Assembly (NCBI RefSeq): GCF_000005505.3
Contig: NC_016132.3
Coordinates: 25,410,501-25,474,500 of the forward strand
DNA length: 64,000 nucleotides
Direction of reading: 5' to 3'
From: Brachypodium distachyon
Taxonomy: Eukaryota; Streptophyta; Magnoliopsida; Poales; Poaceae
Below are positions 55,652 through 64,000 of the stretch, one piece after another. Under the pieces are notes generated by a model. It did no database searches. It was not told the origin of the DNA and was given only the letters and a program-made list of their open reading frames with translations. Position 1 is the first letter of the stretch. Every line of letters starts with the position of its first letter. The translations under genes were made by a program, and so were the position numbers.

Positions 55652-56211
55652 CGCGTGAGGGCAAGAACTTCTCGCTGTTGATTCGTTGGTGCTTGTGTTG
55701 TTGTCGATGATTTCTTCTTCTTAATCTGGCGCTTGTGTTGATGTGCTTGACCTATGGGGGCCGTGGCGCTATATTTATATCGAGTTTAACTTTGTGACCG
55801 ACTCGGACTCAAGCTGGAGCGCTCTACGCGCGCCTACTCAAGTTGTCGAAACAGTGAAATCCGAGTCCGCTGGTATCGGAATTAAACAACTCATCCGAGT
55901 TCGATCCATACTACGCATGGAACTTTAGTTTGTTGCTGCAGTTCAACGCACTTGTACCCTTTGATTATAGGTGTATGTGAATAGGATTCAGGTGTATATA
56001 GCTGCAACGCACTGCTACATTACATCGATAAACCCAAAAAGAAATGATACATTGCGAAGTTCAGTACAGTGATGGCTAAAAAATCAGAGCAACACAGGCA
56101 ATACATGGCTGCGATATCCTACTACGATTACGATAATACAGTACAGTACATACGAGGAGCTTACTGAAACGCTCAAATAGTACAATAGCATTCACACAGA
56201 CCCAGGTGCAG
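55652..56211. other. Spacer between the B3-like gene and CHX
   Basis: Promoter and leader side of the B3-like gene, with a TATA-like 'ctatatttatatcg' read on the plus strand near 55770. It also holds the 3' flank of the CHX gene. No other gene. Confidence 0.5.
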
Positions 56212-58348
56212 CTACGCTGGGCAGGCGTCCCCTCCTTTAAGCTCGGCTCCATCGATCTCTGGCGTGGTCGCGGTGGGCGGCTGCCGGTAGAGCGCCGTCA
56301 TGAGCGGCGTCGCGACGACCGTGGTCGTGAGCGCCATGATCACGAAGATGGCGAACGTGGTGTCATCCAGCACCTTCTTCTCCTTGCCGATGTTGAGCAC
56401 GATGAGCTCCACGAGTCCCTTGGCGCTCATGGCTACGCCCAGCGCGGCCGCCTCGCGCCTGGCCATGCCGGTCGCGGCGAGGGCCACCGCGAGCGTCCCG
56501 GAGAACTTCCCCAGCAGGGCCACGGCCACCACGAGCGCCACCATGCCCCACGCGGCCACGCCCCGGACGTTGTCCACGTCCGTGTGCAGCCCGCTCGTGG
56601 CGAAATAGAGCGGCAGCATCAGCCCGGACACCAGAGGCGTCACTTTCTCGCCGACGCGCTCCGCGAGGCCGCCCTCCCTGGGCATGGCCAGCCCGAACAC
56701 GAAGGCGCCGAACACCGGGTGCACGCCGATGGCGTCCGTCACGGCGCCCGCGAGGAGAGCGCACGCCACCGCGCCGGAGCATACCAAGTCGCTCTCGGCA
56801 CAGCCGCACGGATCAGCAAGGCGCGCCCTGAGCGCGGCCATGAGAGGCCGGAGCGCGAAGATCATGAACGCCACGAATACGGCCCCGGACACGAGGATGT
56901 AGACCGGCGCGAGAGGGGCCCCCTTCGGCTCGCGGCCTCCGCCGCCGCCGGACACGGCGAGCGCGAGGGCTAGGAGGGCCCAGGCGAAGACGTCGTTCAC
57001 GGCGGCCGCGGCCATGGCGGTCTCCCCGAAGGGCGTGGCCAGGAGGCCGAGCTCCTTGAGGATGCAGGCGAGCACGGGGAGCGCGGTCACGGAGAGCGCG
57101 GCGCCGAGGAACACGCAGAGGGAGAAGAAGGACGTGTGGCGTTGGCCGGGCGCCGGGACGGCCAGGTCGAGGAGCGCCACGACGCCCGGCGCGGCGAGCA
57201 GCGGGGGCACGATGCCCGCGGCGGCGATGGCGGCGCTTCGTGGGCCCACGCGGCGCACGGCGCGGAAGTCGAGCTCCAGGCCCACCAGGAAGAGGAAGAG
57301 GAGCAGGCCCAGGCCCGATACGGTGTCCAGCGCCGCGGTGCTCCACGCCGGGAAGAGCGTGCGGTGGAAGGCGCCCCATCGGCCCAGCGCCGAAGGGCCC
57401 AGCAAGATGCCGCCCTGTGCAATTGGACATGCAAAGCTTTTTTTTAGGAACGACATGCAAGCTTTTATAAGTTGATTGAACAATGTTTCAAGTACTCTTA
57501 TCTCACTGCTAGATCGAGATGACATCAGCCTTTCAACTTACTAGTCGGCAGCAGTTAGCCAGCCTTTATATATAAGAGATAGTAGTACGGGGACTGCTCC
57601 ATTTTACATGGTCTAGAAAATGCCAAGTCGTTGTTCTTTTGAGATAGTGCGGTGAAAAAGAAATATGCAAATGTCAAATTTGATGCAGGGCAGCACCGCA
57701 GCAGGACGGCGCAGCAGGACGGCTACAGAACATATCATGCACTCTCGATGAATCAGCTGTCTTTCTTTTACTCCACCCGTCCACCATCGCACGAACTTAT
57801 ACTACTATCTCGGTTTCAAAATAAATGACATAAATTTATATAAAAATCTAGAATTAATTTGGGGCGGAGGAAGGATATGTATTAACTTAGAAACTTACTT
57901 GCAGTGCCCTAAAATTACACATTAGGTTTAGAAGCATGCAGTTAATTAAGTCACGAAAAGGGCCGTAAATTGCGCTTGGTTATTTATGTTTGCATATGGT
58001 TAATTTGTAGCAATATATTGCCATGCTTAACCTTAATCATCGATCGCCACAATTAACTGCGGCTTGTCGGTCTTTACCAACATATATATGCACGACTACG
58101 ATGCTCGTGTAGATCGACTAATAGTTAAGGAATGTAGTACACATATACCCGAGCACTCAAAAGCTAGCAAAACACATGTATACCAGGATCTCGGCGACAA
58201 CCCTAGGTTGGCGCAAAGGCTTGAGAGCAAAGGCGAATCCCTGAGTGACGACGAGCACGACGGCTATCTGCACCGCGAGGAGTGGCATCGCGAAGTCCAG
58301 AGGGTTCTCTCCCTGCCACAGCCCGTCCGACGCCATCTTCACGGCCAT
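56212..58348 (-). CDS. Cation/H+ antiporter, CHX family, membrane half only
   Basis: Two exons on the minus strand: 58184-58348 and 56212-57414, joined GT-AG across VVAEIL|GGILLGPSALGR, giving 455 aa. The first exon holds the typical CHX start (GLWQGENPLDFAMPL, LKPLRQPRVVAEIL). The second holds the Na+/H+ exchanger domain: LFLFLVGLELDF, ALSVTALPVLACILKELGLL, NDVFAWALLALAL, PVFGAFVFGLAMPREG and AMSAKGLVELIVLNIG. Family members exchange K+ or Na+ for protons in endomembranes or plasma membrane. Full-length CHX proteins are about 770-870 aa; here a stop follows soon after the last helix (MTALYRQPPTAT), so the cytosolic regulatory half is missing. It may be a natural short form or a dying gene. 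Coding sequence is very GC-rich. Confidence 0.85.
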
Positions 58349-59818
58349 GTTAATTGCTGGCTGCTGATCTACTGCTTGTTCACGCGGGCAGTAGGATTAA
58401 CGGAATTGTCCTGGCTAATTGTAATCTCGCAGTAGTACTGTTTTTGCGTGCATGCATGTGGGTGGTGGCTGTGTTGGGCTTTCTTGGACTAGAACGTACA
58501 ACGCTCCCGATTTATAGGCGCTCGTCGATATATGCAACCTGGCTAGCTACCTCATGCACCTGATGATTCATTGGCTTAGTGGCCTTCTCCATCATTAGGG
58601 GAGAAAGAAGATTACGTTTTGGACGGAGGTGCGGAAATGCTCTCGCATGATGCGATCGACCAGCTCCTGTGTGTACGTGCTTGGAAATTCAAAGGGCATA
58701 ACACACTCATCAATCCTTTTTCCCTCCAGCTGGAGTTGCTGCTCCTTGTAATTTGTCCCCTGGTGAAGATTGACTACCTTTGGAAAGAACAATATCTGGT
58801 AGGGAGGGGCGAGAAACAAACATATAGACGCACTGATTTATGCCAAATTAGCCGAACTAAGAGCTACTACTTCTGGGATCTAATATACTCCCTCCGATTC
58901 ATATTATCGTATAGAGACCTACTTCACAAATTTGCTCTCTGAGATCTTCCCGATTTAACCTATTAACATCTCAAATACCTAATTGATTTATTCTACCTCA
59001 GGAGTAAAGTGTGAAAAAGAATACTTCACAAATCAAAAGGAAACAAAATAAAATATTAAAATGTCACATTCACAACTAATTACTTTTCTTTTTGAAAAGA
59101 AAATATTGTTAGTTCTACTAAACATATTGATTACACTTAAATTTTTAAATATGGTAGAGTGTTCTAGACATACCCCATTTATTCATTTCCAATTTTTTTT
59201 TCATGATGATTTGGTGCTCAATCAAAAGGGGGCAGTGTATGCTGTTGCATACAGCATACTAGTGAGCTATGAAAGACGAGGAGGTGACTGCTGGTCTCTG
59301 GAGATGTGTGGTAGAAACAGTTTGCATACATTATGTGCATATAAATGGTAAAGTAAATCAGTTCAGAACAGTCGTGGGTATTTCTAGGAAGTGAACCAAG
59401 TCGGATAATGTGGACTTTTTGTGATAAATTTGCACCAAGCTAACCTTGTCGTATTAATTCTTCACACTTCTGCATCAACAAAAACTGCACACATTTAAAC
59501 CAATTTGTTTTAAACTTTTGATCATTTCCCGCTGCTATATCCTTAGCCAACGATGTTGGGAAAACATACAGCCACACAGAGTGCACACGCACAAATTGAT
59601 GTCTGCCCGGCGGTGAAACAGACATATGCCATATGGTTCACAAATCATGTACACCATTGAGCCTTTGTGCAGGACGCCGGAGAAGTATAACCCTGCCACC
59701 CCCACTAACGGAGGCAAGACTTGTGGGTGCCGATTGCCGGGTGCCGACTTTCTACCGATTAAAGTAGCTAGCAATGACAACGCCAGCCATGCAGCTAACT
59801 CAGCACCTCGCTCTTTGA

Positions 59819-59844
59819 TCTCTCTCTCTCTCTCTCTCTCTCTC
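59819..59844 (+). repeat. (CT)n microsatellite
   Basis: About 13 uninterrupted CT units, followed by a short 'caatcaatcaat' repeat. Confidence 0.9.
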
Positions 59845-60552
59845 CCAATCAATCAATCTTTCTCTCAAATGTTCCGGATCCTAGTCCAGATCGCATCTGC
59901 ATGTGGACGGCACAGTTCAATCGAAGGTTATAAGTCAATCCCGGCGCGTACACATCTTGATCGACATCAACCCCTTTTGCGCACATCTGTTCATTGACCT
60001 GAAAAGGGGCAATATAATGCACCCGAGAGCAGCTATCAAGCTGTATTTGATAGCTTGATCCCACGGTTGGAGCATCCTGATTGGCACAGCAACTCAGTGC
60101 ATTTCCTTGATGCCACTCGATAAGGGGTTAGTTTAATGACTTAATCTTGAGATTGGTTGGAGGCTTTGATTAACTGAGCCATCAAGCTCCGAGAATCTGT
60201 CTATCAAGAAGATTGATTGGAAAGCTCAGGATAAATGTTTCCACCACTGCAATATGCTAGGATTAGTTTAGTTTTCTGTGACAGGGGTTTGGTGGTCTGA
60301 CATGTCATTGCTGGAATGGGCAATCTGATTGTGGTAGACTGCCACCTCAGTCCGATTTGTCATTGGACTACTGGAGACCAAATTGACTCTCATACTGTCG
60401 TGATCCGTCTCTGTCTTAGAATTTTCTTCTTGAATCCATTGTTCATTCAGTGGAAAGTATCTAGTTCAGTGGAAAAATTTATAGAACAAAAATTATGGAT
60501 CAACTAGTTTTGGTTTGCCAAAAATAATTGTGGAGAAGAAATAAATTAGGTG

Positions 60553-60571
60553 GGGGGGGGGGGGGGGGGGC
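60553..60571 (+). repeat. Poly(G) tract of about 19
   Basis: A near-pure run of G in otherwise AT-rich DNA. The exact length may be uncertain in any assembly. Confidence 0.8.
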
Positions 60572-60925
60572 TTGGCACCTCCGAATTGCAAGCTTTTTGC
60601 GTGCGTTATTCTTCATAACCGTGTATGGACCTTAGACTAGACTTGTAGATCTTTTTTATCTTCCATGTTATCAGTATTTTTGTTGTGAGTTCGTTTTACC
60701 ATAAATTTTAGATTTCCGCTGAAGCAAGGGTATCTACATCGTAGAACTGATGAATATGCATAAAAGCATTAGATCAATTCAAAACATTAACAAAAATGAG
60801 AAGTTGCGTTCAGATCCACAGATAGCAGAACATTCTCAACAACTCATTATTAATCTTGTCCGTTATAAAAAGAATGGAGTAATATCCCACATTTGACATG
60901 ACCTTGCTTTAAATTTTTTGTTTCC

Positions 60926-61620
60926 TTTTTTTTAAGAAAGAGGGACACTCACTGATTTCATATAAAGAAACCATAGAATTTACATAAGTTTCAGAGGGCC
61001 TCCAAACAAACCATCTATAGTTAGCCACACATGTAGGGAAACAAACAGAACACAATAGGTGCTGTCAAAAGAAAAGAAAAAACAGAGGATTCTGTCCAGC
61101 TAGCATAAAGAATAGAAAAAAAAAACCATCCAGATATTCAACTCTTCACAGCTGCTTAATGCTCCAGTTCATTAGGCGAGCCTAACCTTGAGACGTTAAA
61201 CATTTCGGTCGTTACTCGCCACAGCTTGTGCGAGTCTTGGGAGGAGCGCCTCCATGCTTTCACCTCTCTAAAGACCGGACCACTGATCTATCATAGAACA
61301 CACATCAAACATTACAACAGTTGGGTCATAAGGCAAATTCTCAAAGCAAGCTTTACTTCAAGTCTCCCGTAAGACCCGAATGACTGCTGCAATCCGTAAA
61401 ACAACAAGATTTATATCCTTCCCGACGAAATGTAAGCTCCATGTTTCCAGGATCTTTTTAAAATTAGCCGGACTCTGATTAAAACTAAAAGTGCATTTAA
61501 CAACCATCCAAATATATCCGGCCAAAGAACATGAGAAAAACAAATGCTCTTGATCCTCTTTGGAGCAAAAAAGCAAATTGTTACTCTCCTTCCCAGCCCC
61601 TTCTCTTCAAATTCACTTTA
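60926..61620 (-). pseudogene. LINE 3' fragment on the minus strand
   Basis: A T-run at 60926-60933 marks a poly(A) tail read from the minus strand. Further right, the minus strand reads a zf-RVT piece, LFCSKEDQEHLFFSCSLAG then YIW (61358-61576), followed by IAAVIRVLRET. The remaining frames are broken. Neither a 5' border nor a target duplication was found. Confidence 0.6.
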
Positions 61621-62325
61621 GTCAGAATGCTTATTTGAAGCACGAGCCAAAGAAACTTTCCACATCAATTTAAATGGAAGGGAATCTGTTGCAGCTTAAG
61701 CGCTCTGTGCATGGAACTGACTGAAATTGTAAATCGGAGTACATACATAAGTAAATCTGAGGTAATATATGTGAGCACTGGTTTTCTCAACAACAACCAA
61801 TTGGTTTACTTAGATGCTTCGTAACATCCAATAGAGAATCCATGACCAGCACAAAAGGACACACTGCCAGAAAGAACATGGCAGCATTTACAACATTACA
61901 TGCATACTTGATAGTTTGAAGACATTTGTGCGCAACAAATATTAATAGATTGGGCAATACTATTATTCGGCAGTAAGTTATCCAACTAAATACTGTCTAG
62001 ATTACCGATCAAAAAGAGAACCTAGCAGCTAGTTACGAAACTGATAATCAAAGATTATACTAAACCAGAACATGAAAGCACCCTATCTTTTCATGAATAC
62101 TTGAGTTCATGGTTTCTGTTCATGTCACAAACTGTAGACCTATGATGTTACTCAGATACTTGCCTTGAGTTCACGGATTGTTTCCCTGGAGTATCCTTTA
62201 ATGGGCAACATCCCACGAGTTTAGCTTGTGAGTGCAAGGAGTTTGTCAAACCAATAGATCACTTATGCAATTTTGGTACATGATATTTCGGAAAAACAAA
62301 ATGTAGATAAATTTTGATTGCACAT
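61621..62325. other. AT-rich spacer
   Basis: No confident gene. A minus-strand stretch near 62165-62215 reads RGMLPIKGYSRETIRELK and ends at a possible splice donor, but nothing else supports it. Confidence 0.4.
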
Positions 62326-62337
62326 AATGACTGGAAA

Positions 62338-63660
62338 CCCACTGGTTTAGAGGCGGCCAACACGATGGGTTGCCCACTGCCCCCCTTCCTGGTGAAATAC
62401 CTCGGGATCCCCTTGGCGCTCTGGAAACCCTCCCCGGAGGCCTTTACCCCCCTGGTGGACAAGATCGCTGACCGCCTCCCTACCTACAAAGCAGGGATGA
62501 TGACTAAGGTTGGACGCCTAACGTTGGTCAAGGAGGTCCTGTCAGCCATTCCCCTCCATCAGCTGACGGTGTTAGGCCTCTACCGAAAGGTCCAAAAGCA
62601 GGTGGAGAAGATCCTGCGTGGCTTCCTCTGGTCGGGTCGGGCTGATGCTAGGGGCGGTCACTGCCACGTCAACTGGGCTAAATGTTGCCGGCCTTTACGC
62701 TACGGTGGTTTGGGCATCCCTGACCTTGCCAAATCGGCTGTCAGTCTTCGCATCCATTGGATGTGGTGCATGAGGAATGACCCACAACGCCCTTGGCGTG
62801 GACTCGATCTGCAGTTTTCCCACACCGAGCGGAGCATCTTCTTTGCCTCGACCAGGATGGTGGTTGGCAATGATTCCTCCACGTTTTCTGGGAAGACCGG
62901 TGGATTGACGGCCGGGCCATTTCGGAGCTTGCCCCTGCCCTTTACCTGCTCATCTCGGAACGCACCCGCAGGTCCCACACGGTTGCTGAAGCCCTTGCCG
63001 ATCGACGTTGGATCCGTGACATCCGTGGGGCTTTTGGGCCGCTGGCTCTTTGGCAGTACATCCAAATTTGGAACTTGGTCCGGAATGTTCAGCTCACAGA
63101 CGCGGCGGATGTCATTCGGTGGAGATGGACATCCGACGGTCAGTACTCTTCCAAGTCGTGTTATGAGGCCCTCTTCCTGGGAGGGATTCCATTGGAAACT
63201 TGGAAGCTGAACTGGAAGGTTTGGGCCCCTCCCCGGGTCAAGTTCTTCATGTGGCTTGCTTGCCAAGACCGTTGCTTGACGGCCGAGCGGAGGGCACGCC
63301 ATGGGCTGCCGCACTCCCCTAGATGTTTGTTGTGCGATCAATTCTTGGAGACCATGAACCACCTCCTGGTCGACTGCCCATTCTCCCGCTCTATCTGGCA
63401 TGAAGTCCTTTCTTGGATCAGATCCACCCCTCCTTTCTTTGCAGCGTGGTAGCAGGGAGCTGTCCGTTCCTTCCCTCCTTCTGCTCGGAAAGGCACTATG
63501 TCGGTGGTCTTGCTCACGGCTTGGTCGATCTGGAAACACTGCAATGCTGCTGTCTTCGACAACTCTCCCCCCAACATCGCTTCCCTCCTCGACCTGATCA
63601 AGGCGGAGGCTCGACAGTGGTCTAGGGCGGCAGCAGTGGGCCTGGGGACGCTGCTGCCGC
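62338..63660 (+). pseudogene. LINE ORF2 C-terminal remnant
   Basis: Broken frames read the end of reverse transcriptase (VKYLGIPLALWKPSPEAF, TKVGRLTLVKEVLSAIPLHQ, RYGGLGIPDLAKS), then the zf-RVT region (APPRVKFFMWLACQDRCLTA, CLLCDQFLETMNHLLVDC) and the tail (TAWSIWKHCNAAVF). At least two frame changes near 62890 and 63450 make it non-functional. Similarity between frames suggests it is younger than the LINE at 60926. Confidence 0.88.
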
Positions 63661-63779
63661 TAGATCTTAGTTAGGTGCGTCGTGTTGTATTCGGGTGTGG
63701 CCCTCCGTGGCCTTATACATAACTCTTTCTTATCTATCTATGCATCGAGACGCAAGACTTTTGCGTTTTCTATAAAAAA
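62338..63779 (+). mobile_element. 5'-truncated LINE with near-perfect target duplication
   Basis: The word AATGACTGGAAA at 62326-62337 recurs as AATGACCGGAAA at 63780-63791, right after an A-run. The 1442-bp body is GC-rich compared with its surroundings. Confidence 0.85.
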
Positions 63780-63791
63780 AATGACCGGAAA

Positions 63792-64000
63792 ATACAAAAG
63801 ATGGCCGAATGGATAACAGCCTTATCTTTTCTACTGTAGAAATGATATATATGCATGCGCTATTTGAAGGAACCAGCAAGATAAAAATTCCAACTGAAGA
63901 CTAAATATGGAATGCTAGAAGACATTACCTGCACCTCTACTCTAATACAGAAATGGAACTTGAAATACCATGTATATTCGTAAGTATGAAATCCTGAGGC
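63792..64000. other. Right edge, nothing recognised
   Basis: AT-rich sequence without a coding frame. A possible minus-strand splice donor context (catTACCTGCACC read on the plus strand near 63925) is too weak to call. Confidence 0.35.

Larger units (their letters stand above)
58349..60925. other. Intergenic region upstream of CHX
   Basis: No gene recognised. A Stowaway-like left end (TACTCCCTCCGATTCATATT) lies at 58886-58905 without a clear partner. A (CT)n microsatellite spans about 59820-59844. A G-run of about 19 lies at about 60553-60571. Confidence 0.5.

Noticed and set aside
55248..55664. Alternative frame over the B3-like gene
   Set aside because: It is Arg-rich and without motif, while the 267-aa frame is longer and contains the B3-like pattern.
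62165..62225. Possible minus-strand exon (RGMLPIKGYSRETIRELK) with an AAG|GCAAGT donor
   Set aside because: The short frame is suggestive, but there is a stop just upstream, no clear acceptor and no partner exon in the window.

Overview
This is a stretch of plant nuclear DNA, most likely from a grass. The evidence is many Stowaway MITEs with TA target sites and CTCCCTCC-type ends, plant L1-type LINEs, copia fragments, GC-rich single-exon coding regions, and proteins that read as close relatives of known cereal families. A Triticeae or other Pooideae source fits best, but that is inference. No bacterial-style system, CRISPR array or rRNA gene was seen.

Seven genes read as structurally complete once splice sites are placed by hand. 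They are an intronless DEAH-box splicing helicase (4902-8045, +); a 12-exon C-type cyclin-dependent kinase (8363-13026, -) convergent with it; a 6-exon RING-H2 E3 ligase with a myristoylation-type N-terminus (16311-20453, -); a 10-exon CCR4-like (endonuclease/exonuclease/phosphatase fold) nuclease with a likely transit peptide and one GC-AG intron (31273-40194, +); a 2-exon folate-biopterin transporter family protein (44874-47504, -); a 4-exon LSM5 (51476-53160, +); and a single-exon B3-like protein of unknown function (54848-55651, -). An eighth gene is a cation/H+ antiporter of the CHX family (56212-58348, -) that carries only the membrane half. A degraded NEK-type kinase relic lies at about 41990-42850.

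The rest is mostly transposon debris, much of it datable by insertion order. A 1.3-kb retroposon without reverse transcriptase (21890-23184) has a perfect 15-bp target duplication. A LINE (23350-27173) was later hit by an LTR element that survives as a 1205-bp solo LTR (24453-25657). Two more 5'-truncated LINEs lie at 27443-29246 and 62338-63779. The CCR4-like gene has grown to about 9 kb through intron insertions: a 561-bp Mutator-like MITE, a Stowaway, a 148-bp tandem duplication, and an inverted pair of copia gag/protease fragments bracketed by an unusual 44-bp direct repeat. The CDK gene carries a 708-bp terminal-inverted-repeat element in intron 3.

Four of the genes act in RNA metabolism or transcription (DEAH helicase, CDKC, CCR4-like, LSM5). 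Their closeness looks coincidental, and nothing suggests an operon or cluster. I found no convincing new biological system. The most unusual items are the 44-bp-repeat/inverted gag structure, the RT-less retroposon, the GC-AG intron, the C-terminally truncated CHX and the N-myristoylation motif on the RING protein.
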